Of a stretch of 64,000 bases of DNA, positions 44,209 to 51,840 are shown piece by piece. The stretch's first letter is position 1; each line of letters begins with the position of its first letter. This DNA is from JAKANT01 sp035502095 (GTDB lineage Bacteria; Pseudomonadota; Gammaproteobacteria; Burkholderiales; Burkholderiaceae_F), in NCBI GenBank assembly GCA_035502095.1, contig DATJUX010000049.1:1-64000 (forward strand), given 5' to 3'. A model generated the notes under the pieces. That model made no database searches and was not told the DNA's origin. It saw only the letters and a program-made list of their open reading frames with translations. Position numbers and translations under genes: made by a program.

Positions 44209-44624
44209 TCCGGCGCATCCTGCTCGGCTACGACGGCTCCGAGATCTCGGGCGAGGCCTTCGAGTTCTCGCTCGACCTCGCGCGCAAGTTCGAGTCCGAG
44301 CTGCACATCATCGCGGTTGCGCGGCCGCCCGAGTTCGCGGAGGACGTGGAGGCGGAAGCCGTCATCGAAACTTCGCGCCAGCACTACGACAGGATGCTGG
44401 GCAAGCTCAGGCTGAAGCTCGCGCCGGAGTCCATCAAGACCCATCTGCACGTCGTGGTCGGGCATCCCGCCGAACAGATCGTGCGCTACGCCGAGGGGCA
44501 CGCCATCGACCACATCGTCGTCGGCCATCGCGGGCACACGCTGTTCGAGCGCTGGCTGATCGGCTCGGTGGCACGTCAGGTCATCGCGTATGCCCACTGC
44601 GCGGTGACGGTCGTACGCAGATAG
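44205..44624 (+). CDS. Universal stress protein (UspA family)
   Basis: 139 residues, one Usp domain. It opens I-L-L-G-Y-D-G-S-E and has the ATP-binding type loop IVVGHRGHTLFERWLIGSVA, then A-H-C-A-V-T-V-V (a G-x2-G-x9-G-S-type pattern with His replacing the second Gly region). ATG 44205 overlaps the antiporter stop, with AGGAGG upstream. Usp proteins in such positions often regulate linked transporters by sensing ATP/ADP. Confidence 0.92.
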   Translation: MIRRILLGYDGSEISGEAFEFSLDLARKFESELHIIAVARPPEFAEDVEAEAVIETSRQHYDRMLGKLRLKLAPESIKTHLHVVVGHPAEQIVRYAEGHAIDHIVVGHRGHTLFERWLIGSVARQVIAYAHCAVTVVRR

Positions 44625-44633
44625 GAGTCGGCC

Positions 44634-45056
44634 ATGGAAGGCGGCGTGCAGATCTGCCCCGCGTGTTTCCGTGTCATCGCGTCGTCGGCGCGCCGCTGCC
44701 GGCTCTGCGGCGTCGACGTCGAAGCGCTGTCGCAGCGTGGTTACCGCGAGAAGCTGGTCGCGGCCCTCAAGCATCCTCTTGCCGACGTGCGCATGCGGGC
44801 GATCATCGCGCTCGGCTGGCAGCGCAACGCTGACGCCGCGCAGGCACTGGTCGACGTCGCGCTGCGCCATGAGCGCGACGTGGTGCAGGCCCTCGCGGTC
44901 GTCGGTGCCCTGGCGCGCCTGCAGCCGCACGAGAAGGCGCACGCCGCGCTGGCGACGTTGGCCGCACGCCATCCTGCGCATGCAGTCCAGGTCGCGGCGC
45001 ACCGGTTGTCCGAGCGCCCGTCGGGTGAGTCCGACGGCGAGGGCCACTGGCAATGA
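44634..45056 (+). CDS. Zinc-ribbon plus HEAT-repeat protein
   Basis: 140 residues. The N-terminus has two CxxC pairs (I-C-P-A-C-F and C-R-L-C-G-V) expected to bind one zinc. Residues 35-130 are amphipathic alpha-helical repeats of HEAT type (H-P-L-A-D-V-R-M-R-A-I-I-A-L-G). Likely a protein-protein scaffold. It lies 9 bases after uspA; its stop overlaps the MFS start. No named family. Confidence 0.75.
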   Translation: MEGGVQICPACFRVIASSARRCRLCGVDVEALSQRGYREKLVAALKHPLADVRMRAIIALGWQRNADAAQALVDVALRHERDVVQALAVVGALARLQPHEKAHAALATLAARHPAHAVQVAAHRLSERPSGESDGEGHWQ

Positions 45057-46276
45057 TGATTCCGGCCACCGCGATCGATCGAGCCGTCGCCGCGGCAAAC
45101 AACCGCCGCCTCGCGGTGCGGCTGGTTGTCGTCCTCGGCATCGTCAGCTTGTTCGCCGACATGACCTATGAGGGCGCGCGCAGCATCAGCGGGCCCTACC
45201 TGGCGATCCTCGGTGCGACCGGCACCGCGGTCGGCGTCGTCGCCGGCGCCGGCGAGCTGATCGGATACGCGCTGCGCTACGTCTCCGGACGCCTGGTCGA
45301 CCGCTCGCGTCGCTATTGGCCCATCCTCGTTTGCGGCTATCTGCTCAACCTGCTCGCCGTGCCGATGCTTGCGCTGGCCGGACACTGGTTCGCCGCCGCC
45401 GTGCTCCTGGTGCTCGAGCGGGCCGGCAAGGCCATCCGCACGCCGGCGCGCGACGTCATGCTGTCGTACGCCGCCTCGCAAACGGGGCGCGGCTGGGGCT
45501 TCGGGTTGCACGAAGCGATGGACCAGACCGGCGCGACGATCGGACCGCTCGTCGTCGCCGTCGTCCTGGCCATGCGCGGGGACTATCGCCTGGCCTTTGC
45601 CCTTCTTCTCGTTCCTGCGCTTGCCTCGCTGAGCATGCTGCTCATCGCACGACATCTGCATCCGCGTCCGCAAGACCTGGAGCCGGCCGGCAATTCCGTG
45701 TCGCCGCGCGGCTTCTCGCGTCTGTTCTGGGTGTATGTCGCGGGCACCTGCCTGGTCGGGGCCGCGTACACCGACTATCCCTTGCTCGCGTTTCACTTCG
45801 AGCGGACGGGCAGCGTGCCGAAGGAGTGGATCGCGATCTTCTACGCGATCGCGATGGCGGTCGCCGGCGTCGCGGCGCTGCTGCTCGGACGCTGGTTCGA
45901 CCGGCGCGGGATCGCCGTGCTGATCGGCGCGACGCTGGTTTCGTGCTGGTTCGTGCCGCTTGCGTTCAGCGGCGTGTTCGCAGCTGCGTTGGCGGGGGCC
46001 GTGCTTTGGGGCATCGGCATGGGCGCGCAGGAATCGATCATGCGCTCCGTGATCGCACAGACGACGCCACCGGAGCGCCGCGGCACCGCCTTCGGACTGT
46101 TCAACCTGTTGTTCGGCGTGGCATGGTTTGCCGGCAGTGCGTTGATGGGATGGCTGTACGACGTCTCCATCGCGACCCTGATCGTGTTCTCGGTCGTCTT
46201 CCAGCTCCTGGCCGTTCCGCTGTTCGTCGTTGCGCATCGAATGGTCGGACGTGCCTCGGACGTCGCTGCCGCATGA
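45053..46276 (+). CDS. MFS transporter
   Basis: 407 residues, 12 helices. Early motif L-F-A-D-M-T-Y-E-G-A-R-S-I-S-G-P-Y with the loop-2/3 motif G-R-L-V-D-R-S-R-R-Y-W, and a second half with G-R-W-F-D-R-R-G. T-Y-E-G-A-R near helix 1 recalls a group of uncharacterised exporters. It starts by ATGA overlap with the HEAT gene. Substrate unknown; export of a fluoride-damaged or stress metabolite is conceivable only by context. Confidence 0.88.
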   Translation: MMIPATAIDRAVAAANNRRLAVRLVVVLGIVSLFADMTYEGARSISGPYLAILGATGTAVGVVAGAGELIGYALRYVSGRLVDRSRRYWPILVCGYLLNLLAVPMLALAGHWFAAAVLLVLERAGKAIRTPARDVMLSYAASQTGRGWGFGLHEAMDQTGATIGPLVVAVVLAMRGDYRLAFALLLVPALASLSMLLIARHLHPRPQDLEPAGNSVSPRGFSRLFWVYVAGTCLVGAAYTDYPLLAFHFERTGSVPKEWIAIFYAIAMAVAGVAALLLGRWFDRRGIAVLIGATLVSCWFVPLAFSGVFAAALAGAVLWGIGMGAQESIMRSVIAQTTPPERRGTAFGLFNLLFGVAWFAGSALMGWLYDVSIATLIVFSVVFQLLAVPLFVVAHRMVGRASDVAAA

Positions 46277-46310
46277 GGGAGCCGCGCCCGCGGCCACGAC
46301 GGTCAGCCCC

Positions 46311-46781
46311 ATGCTCGAAGTTGCGATTCCCGACGTCGGCCTGCTGCGCCTCGAGCACCTGGTGCTGGATTTCAACGGAACGCTGGCGCGCGACGGCGCA
46401 TTGATCGACGGCGTGGCGGATCGCATCGGCCGCTTGTCCGCGCAGATGGCCGTGCACGTGGTCACCGGCGACACATTCGGCAACGCCCGCGCCGCACTCG
46501 CCGGCAGTGCCGCATCGCTCCGCATGATGCCGTCGCAGAACCAGGCGGAGGCCAAGCGCGCGTACCTCGAGGCGCTCGGCCGCCACGCCAGCGCCTGCAT
46601 CGGCAACGGCGCCAACGACCAGCTGATGATGCAAAGCGCCGCGCTGGCGATCGCCGTGATCGAACAGGAAGGCGCCGCCGTGGCGACGCTGCAGGCGGCC
46701 GGCCTCGTCGTGCGCAACGTGCTCGACGCGTTCGACCTGCTGCTGAACCCGCTGCGGCTGGTCGCCACCCTCAGGCGCTAG
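46311..46781 (+). CDS. HAD-like protein related to P-type ATPase catalytic domain
   Basis: 156 residues from ATG 46311. The HAD nucleophile motif reads VLDFNGTLARDG, so the usual second Asp is Asn. The final motif is IGNGANDQLMMQSA, close to the G-D-G-x-N-D of P-type ATPases with the first Asp changed to Asn. It has no membrane part. Activity may be reduced or altered. The start is uncertain because a possible ribosome-binding site (GAGGGA) lies 30 bases upstream. Positioned 18 bases before enolase. Confidence 0.8.
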   Translation: MLEVAIPDVGLLRLEHLVLDFNGTLARDGALIDGVADRIGRLSAQMAVHVVTGDTFGNARAALAGSAASLRMMPSQNQAEAKRAYLEALGRHASACIGNGANDQLMMQSAALAIAVIEQEGAAVATLQAAGLVVRNVLDAFDLLLNPLRLVATLRR

Positions 46782-46798
46782 GACCCAAGGAGGCAACG

Positions 46799-48097
46799 AT
46801 GAAGACCGCAATCGAAGCGCTGCGCGCACGCGAGATCCTCGACTCGCGCGGCAACCCCACCGTCGAGGTGGACGTCACCTTGAGCAGCGGCTGCACGGGC
46901 CGCGCCGCCGTGCCTTCGGGCGCATCCACGGGCGTGCACGAGGCGCTCGAGCTGCGCGATGCCGATGCGCGCCGCTACGCGGGCAAGGGCGTGCTGCGCG
47001 CGCGCGACCACGTGAACGGCGCGATCGCGCGAGCGCTTGCCGGCAAGGACGCACTCGATCAGGAGGGCGTCGACCGCACGCTGCTGCAGCTCGACGGCAC
47101 CGCGCGCAAGGAAAAGCTCGGCGCCAATGCCATCCTCGGCGTCAGTCTCGCGGTGGCGCGTGCCGCCGCGCAAGCAGCCGGCCTGCCGCTGTATCGCCAT
47201 CTGCGCGAACACTTCGCGGCGCGCATCGCACGTTACCGATTGCCGGTGCCGATGTTCAACATCCTGAACGGCGGCCTGCACGCCAACTGGCAGGGCACCG
47301 ATCTGCAGGAGTTCATGATCGCGCCAGTTGGCGCACCGAGTTTCGCCGAAGCGCTGCGCTGGGGCGCCGAGATCTACCACACGCTCAAGGGGGTGCTGAA
47401 GGAATCCGGGCACGCGACGGCGGTCGGCGACGAAGGCGGGTTCGCGCCGGCCTTGAAACGCAATGGCGATGCGCTCGACCTCATCGTGCAGGCGATCGCG
47501 CGGGCCGGCTTCCGGCCGCACGACGACGTCGTGCTGGCGCTCGATCCCGCCTCGAGCAGCTTCTTCGAAGGTGGCCGCTATCACCTGCGCAGCGAGGGCA
47601 CCACGGCGAGTGCCGCCGACATGGTCGCACGCTACGCCGAATGGGTGGAGCGGTATCCGATCGTGGTGATCGAAGATGGCCTGGCCGAAGACGACTGGGA
47701 CGGCTGGAAGGCATTGAATCGGCGCCTCGGGCCGCGCATCGAACTGGTCGGCGACGACCTGTTCGTCACCAACGTGACGCGCATCCAGCGCGGCATCGAG
47801 GAAGACGTCGCCAACGCGGTGCTGATCAAGCTCAACCAGATCGGAACCCTGACCGAAACGGTGGCCGCCGTGCACATGGCGCAGGCGGCCAACTGGGGCG
47901 CGATGGTTTCGCACCGAAGCGGCGAGACCGTCGACAGCTTCATCGCCGACCTGACGGTCGCGCTCGACACCGGGCATCTGAAGACCGGTGCCCCGTGTCG
48001 CGGCGAGCGCGTGGAGAAATACAACCAGCTGCTGCGCATCGAGGAGGACCTGGGCGGGGCGGCCGAGTTTGCCGGCCGCAGTGCCTTCGTGCGTTGA
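46799..48097 (+). CDS. eno: Enolase paralogue
   Basis: 432 residues, normal length; converts 2-phosphoglycerate to phosphoenolpyruvate. Catalytic and metal residues are all present: E171, E212 (GDEGGFAP), D249, E292, D319, K344, H372-R373-S374 and K395. Differences from common enolases include NGGLHANWQGTD (commonly N-G-G-x-H-A-D-N), A-L-D-P-A-S-S-S-F (usually A-A-S-E-F), G-E-T-V-D-S-F and C-R-G-E-R. Enolase is a classic fluoride target through an Mg-F-phosphate complex, so a divergent copy under fluoride control may be a tolerant replacement. AAGGAGG precedes ATG 46799. Confidence 0.95.
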   Translation: MKTAIEALRAREILDSRGNPTVEVDVTLSSGCTGRAAVPSGASTGVHEALELRDADARRYAGKGVLRARDHVNGAIARALAGKDALDQEGVDRTLLQLDGTARKEKLGANAILGVSLAVARAAAQAAGLPLYRHLREHFAARIARYRLPVPMFNILNGGLHANWQGTDLQEFMIAPVGAPSFAEALRWGAEIYHTLKGVLKESGHATAVGDEGGFAPALKRNGDALDLIVQAIARAGFRPHDDVVLALDPASSSFFEGGRYHLRSEGTTASAADMVARYAEWVERYPIVVIEDGLAEDDWDGWKALNRRLGPRIELVGDDLFVTNVTRIQRGIEEDVANAVLIKLNQIGTLTETVAAVHMAQAANWGAMVSHRSGETVDSFIADLTVALDTGHLKTGAPCRGERVEKYNQLLRIEEDLGGAAEFAGRSAFVR

Positions 48098-50211
48098 CAG
48101 CGGAAGCGCGGCGGGCGGACACGAGCGCCACGCGCAAGGCCGGATTCACGCCCGAGCAGCGGCGCCAACTGCAGGAGGCGTTCGCAACGATCGATGCCTC
48201 CCTGGCCGACGCCGAGTGCGCTCTTGCCGCCTCGGGCGCGGCGGGGCCGAGCCCGAGGCTGCGCGTTTATCCCTTGCAGTTCGCCAATGCGACGCCCGTT
48301 CAGCAGAAGGTCACGGCCGACTACGCCGCCACGGTGCGCGAGGTGATTCGCGCCGCCCTGCGCCGCCACGAAATGACACCGCCGCCGTGCACGGTCGGCG
48401 CGACCTGGGCCGCAGGTTCGCACCTGCGCAACGCTTGCATCGCCGCCGAGAAGCTCGCGCCGCGTCACCTCCCGGGCGGAGGCGACCTCGCGCCCGACCT
48501 GGTGCGCGACCTGAACCTGACCAGCGGCAGGCTGATGGAGTTGCTCGAGCAGGTGGAGTCGTACCTGGCGCCGCGCCCGCAGCCCGGCCTGCCGGAGCGC
48601 CTGGCGAGCATCGATGCACCGCAGTGGCGCCGGCTGCTCGCCGAACTGGCCCAGGTCATCGATGCGCACAGTCTGAGCAGTCTGCGCACAAGGGTCGGGA
48701 CAAGCCTCGGACGGATCGAAGCGCCGGCGCTCGAAGTTGCGTGGTTCGGCCGTGTCAACTCGGGCAAGTCGGCGCTGTTGAACCGCGTCCTGGGCCGCAA
48801 TGTGTTACCAGTCGGCGTGACACCGGTGACGGCCATCGCCATCCACATCGTGCACGGCGCCAGGCCGGAAGGCACGGCCTGGTTCGTCGAGGCGAAGACC
48901 GAGACGTTCGATCTCGGCCGGATGGCCGAATTCGCCAGTGCGCACCAGAACCCGTTCAACATGCGCCACGTCACGCGCCTGCAGGTTGCGCTGCCGGCCG
49001 CTGTGCTCGTCCCCGGCGTAACGCTGATCGACACGCCGGGTTTCGGCGCGGCAACGCCAACCAGCACGGCCGAAACTTTCGCCTATGTGCATCGCTGCGA
49101 CATCGGCGTCGTGCTGGTCGACGCTGGCGCGACGCTGACGGGCGATGACACCGTGCTCGTCGATGCGCTGCCGCGAGCCGGGGCGCAGGTGATGGTGCTG
49201 GTCTCCAAGTCCGATCTGTTGAGCGAAGAGGATCGCTTCACGGCCCAGAGCGACGTCGAGTCCCGGCTGCGCGCAGGCACCGGGCAGCACGTTCCCGTCT
49301 TCTGCGTGGGCGTCCGCGGCGAAGCAGGTGCGCTCTGCGACCGCTGGGTCGCGACCGTCCTGTCGCCGTGCATGCAGCAGCGCCAGCAGCTGCGCCATCT
49401 TTCGCTGGTCGGCAAGATCGTCGGGCTGAAAGCGGACGTGATTGCAGGGCTGGAGTGCCGGCTCGCGTGCTTCGAGGAGCGCGCGCCGCTCGATGCAAGC
49501 ACCGCATTGGCCGCGGCGCTGGCCCGCCTCGATCGGCTGCGTGCCGAGCCTCCTGTCTGGCTGCCCAATGCCGGCGCCAAGGCCGATGAGATCCTCGCCG
49601 AATCCGCCCACAACGCAGGCGTCATCTGGCTGCAGGATCTCACGCCCGCGTTCGATGTCACTGCGATCCTGATCGCCTCGATCGAAGGGAGGGCCGCCGC
49701 GGCGGCGGCCACACTGCAACGGCGCATCACTGCCGCCCGGGCCGATCTCGTCAATGCCCTGGGCGCCGCCGAGCACTTCGCGCCAGCCGGTGCGCCCGAG
49801 CCCGACCCGCTCCCGCGTGCCGCGGCACCGCCCACCTTGCATGCCATTTCGCTCGTCCCGCCGCTCGTCCTCGCCAAGCCGAGGCTCCCGGCACCCATCC
49901 GCCCGTTGCTTGCGGCTTGCGTCCGCCGCGACTTGGAGCGGCGCGGACTCAAGCAACTGATCTTGCGGGCACTGGCCGGGTACGACGAAGCGCTCACCGA
50001 ATGGAACGATGGGAGCATGGATGCCCTGCGGCGCGACTTTGTCGAACAGATGCGCCGCGTCGAGACTCAGCGTGGAGCGGCGGGGAAACACGACGCCGCC
50101 TCGATGCGCGCGGATCTCGATCGGCTGCGCCGCCTGACGGTGCCCGAAGGCGACTACGCCAGCGAGTTCGCAGCCGACCCGGCACCTGCCGAGCACGCGC
50201 CGCAGTCGTAG
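48094..50211 (+). CDS. Dynamin-like GTPase 2 (intact)
   Basis: 705 residues from a TTG start that overlaps the enolase stop (TTGA); no ATG precedes the conserved region. Residues 1-200 are a helical neck. The G domain follows with G1 GRVNSGKSALLNRVLG (near 218-233), G2 Thr in V-T-P-V-T-A-I, G3 DTPGFGAAT and G4 reading S-K-S-D instead of N-K-x-D. The C-terminal 250 residues are helical, with a conserved hydrophobic stretch (L-V-P-P-L-V-L-A-K). Bacterial dynamins bind and remodel membranes on GTP hydrolysis. It relates to the disrupted gene at 32271 and ends unit 2. Confidence 0.85.
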   Translation: MTAEARRADTSATRKAGFTPEQRRQLQEAFATIDASLADAECALAASGAAGPSPRLRVYPLQFANATPVQQKVTADYAATVREVIRAALRRHEMTPPPCTVGATWAAGSHLRNACIAAEKLAPRHLPGGGDLAPDLVRDLNLTSGRLMELLEQVESYLAPRPQPGLPERLASIDAPQWRRLLAELAQVIDAHSLSSLRTRVGTSLGRIEAPALEVAWFGRVNSGKSALLNRVLGRNVLPVGVTPVTAIAIHIVHGARPEGTAWFVEAKTETFDLGRMAEFASAHQNPFNMRHVTRLQVALPAAVLVPGVTLIDTPGFGAATPTSTAETFAYVHRCDIGVVLVDAGATLTGDDTVLVDALPRAGAQVMVLVSKSDLLSEEDRFTAQSDVESRLRAGTGQHVPVFCVGVRGEAGALCDRWVATVLSPCMQQRQQLRHLSLVGKIVGLKADVIAGLECRLACFEERAPLDASTALAAALARLDRLRAEPPVWLPNAGAKADEILAESAHNAGVIWLQDLTPAFDVTAILIASIEGRAAAAAATLQRRITAARADLVNALGAAEHFAPAGAPEPDPLPRAAAPPTLHAISLVPPLVLAKPRLPAPIRPLLAACVRRDLERRGLKQLILRALAGYDEALTEWNDGSMDALRRDFVEQMRRVETQRGAAGKHDAASMRADLDRLRRLTVPEGDYASEFAADPAPAEHAPQS

Positions 50212-50238
50212 TGCACGTTGCGCCGATGCGCATCACGC

Positions 50239-50268
50239 TTGCCGTCGCGAGGAAGCGCGCAGTACCAT
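50239..50268 (+). promoter_or_regulatory. Sigma70-like promoter of fluoride unit 3
   Basis: -35 TTGCCG (50239-50244), 18-base spacer, -10 TACCAT (50263-50268). The predicted start at about 50275 is right before the aptamer stem at 50277. Confidence 0.55.
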
Positions 50269-50275
50269 TGCCCCA

Positions 50276-50329
50276 GGGAGATGGCATTCCTCCCGCAATT
50301 CCAACCGCCGCGAGGCTGATGATGCCTAC
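50276..50329 (+). promoter_or_regulatory. Fluoride riboswitch 3 (crcB motif)
   Basis: GGAGATGGCATTCCTCC (50277-50293), AACCGCCGCGA and GGCTGATGATGCCTAC (50314-50329) reproduce the crcB-motif core. GGCAT (50283-50287) can pair with ATGCC (50322-50326). The hairpin strings are identical to riboswitch 1, over 18 kb away. Confidence 0.94.
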
Positions 50330-50354
50330 AAGGACCGACGACTGTCTTTGTAGG
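50325..50354 (+). promoter_or_regulatory. Expression platform: hairpin competing with aptamer and hiding the ribosome-binding site
   Basis: CCTACAAGGAC (50325-50335) pairs with GTCTTTGTAGG (50344-50354) over an 8-base loop: 11 pairs, one G-U. The 5' arm reuses the last bases of the aptamer (CCTAC) and the 3' arm contains the AGG that lies seven bases before ATG 50362. Fluoride binding should favour the aptamer and free the ribosome-binding site. No U-tract follows, so control is probably translational. Confidence 0.75.
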
Positions 50355-50361
50355 TGTCAGC

Positions 50362-51840
50362 ATGCAGCCAACCTTGCGTGGCGCTTCGACAATCAGCTTT
50401 CGACCGAATCCCGCCGGGCGCGAGCCTGTCGCCGCGCGCCCCCGCGCGCGCGGTGTCGAAGGCGGGCATGCACGGGCCGAGCCTGCGGCGCCGATTGCGA
50501 CCGATGCGGCACGATGCGTCGCGGCCGGCGGCGGTGCATGCCCCGCCTGCGCCGCTGCTGCAGTCGCTGATGCGGCCTATGCCGGTCACGCGTTCGCCAC
50601 CGCATTGCGCGCGCAACGCAGCGCCGAGGCGATCGCCGATACGCTGGGCTACTGCGGGGCGCACACGCTGGCGCTGCTCCGGCACCCGGCAGCGGCTGCG
50701 CCGATCGCCGCCGCTGCGCACGGCGCGCTCGCGCGCTGGTCGGAGATGCTCGGCAACGAGGTGAAGTTCGGCGATCGCATCATCGACCTGTGCTTCCACG
50801 CCGGCCGCGATTGCCCCGCGTGCCGGTTCGCCGAGCGCGCGGCAGCTCACGTAACGACAGGATTGCTGCACGAGATCGCGCGCGAGCCCACCTGCGCTGC
50901 ATTCGACCGGCTCGAGCGCTTGTGTCTTACCCATTTCAAGCATCTGTACGTCGATGCGGACAGCGCTGTGCGCGAGCGCGTACTGCCGCACTACCGCGAG
51001 ACGCTCGACCGCGCACTCGACCGGCACAACCAGTTCGAGGCACCCGGCGCACGGGACGACCGACTGCTGAACAGTGTCGCCGGTGACCCCGGCGTGGACA
51101 TCGTCATGCACGTCGACGAGGCGGCCGCATCGACGACGAGCAACATCGACGACGCCCACCGTGCGGTCGAACTGAAGAGTCTCCTTCGCGACGCCACCGC
51201 CTGTCCGGTCTGCCTGCGCATCGCTACCGCGCAGGCGCGCTGGCTGGCCATGGTGCGCCGGACGCTGCGGACAGGGCAACCGGCGTGGCTGACTTTCCCC
51301 TCGTGCGCGCAGCACGTTCGCGCTGTCGTGGCGCTGCATGACCCGGCACTCATCCGCATGGCGGCCTCGCATGCCGGCGCGGTGGCACTCGAGATTCTCG
51401 CTCGCCGTCTGCCGCCGTTCACGCCCACGACGCCAAATGAGCTAGAACTCTTCGCGCGGCCGCGGGTGCAACGCCGCCGTGGCAAGCATCTGCCGGCCAA
51501 GACGCGCACCCGGCCGCACGCGCTCGTCTGCGTTGCCTGCGAGCGGATGGCCGTGGCCCGCGAGGCGGCCATCGGCGAACTGCTGGAGCTGCTGCAGTCG
51601 GCGCAGCAGCGCGCTGCATACGCCCAGGGCCACGGGCTTTGCCTGCGCCACTTCGCCTCCGCCTATCTCGTCGCCGACCGCGGCGCGACGCGGCCCTTTC
51701 TGACCGCCGTCCAGCGCGAGCGCCTGGCGCAGGCCGGCGCGGGGCTCGGGGATGCGGCGGCGGAGGGAGCTGCCTTGCTCGCCGCCCTGGCCCGGCTCGG
51801 TGGCAGGCCCGAGGCATTGGTAGGCGGTTGGGGCGAATGA
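50362..51840 (+). CDS. Four-module CxxC...CxxH putative zinc protein
   Basis: 492 residues with no named family that I recognise. Four times a CxxC pair is followed 30-60 residues later by CxxH: C60-P-A-C63 with C98-G-A-H101; CPACRFAE with CLTHF; CPVCLRI with SCAQH; CVACERM with LCLRHF. Between them are long amphipathic helices. Each module plausibly binds one zinc or an Fe-S cluster. The first 50 residues are low-complexity. Its stop overlaps the start of the MutS-like gene (ATGA), so it is produced with those two ATPases. ATG 50362 is controlled by the hairpin just upstream. Confidence 0.75.
   Translation: MQPTLRGASTISFRPNPAGREPVAARPRARGVEGGHARAEPAAPIATDAARCVAAGGGACPACAAAAVADAAYAGHAFATALRAQRSAEAIADTLGYCGAHTLALLRHPAAAAPIAAAAHGALARWSEMLGNEVKFGDRIIDLCFHAGRDCPACRFAERAAAHVTTGLLHEIAREPTCAAFDRLERLCLTHFKHLYVDADSAVRERVLPHYRETLDRALDRHNQFEAPGARDDRLLNSVAGDPGVDIVMHVDEAAASTTSNIDDAHRAVELKSLLRDATACPVCLRIATAQARWLAMVRRTLRTGQPAWLTFPSCAQHVRAVVALHDPALIRMAASHAGAVALEILARRLPPFTPTTPNELELFARPRVQRRRGKHLPAKTRTRPHALVCVACERMAVAREAAIGELLELLQSAQQRAAYAQGHGLCLRHFASAYLVADRGATRPFLTAVQRERLAQAGAGLGDAAAEGAALLAALARLGGRPEALVGGWGE

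Noticed and set aside
50325..50354. Hairpin as an intrinsic transcription terminator
   Set aside because: No U-tract follows and the 3' arm covers the ribosome-binding site of the gene starting 8 bases later, fitting translational control better.
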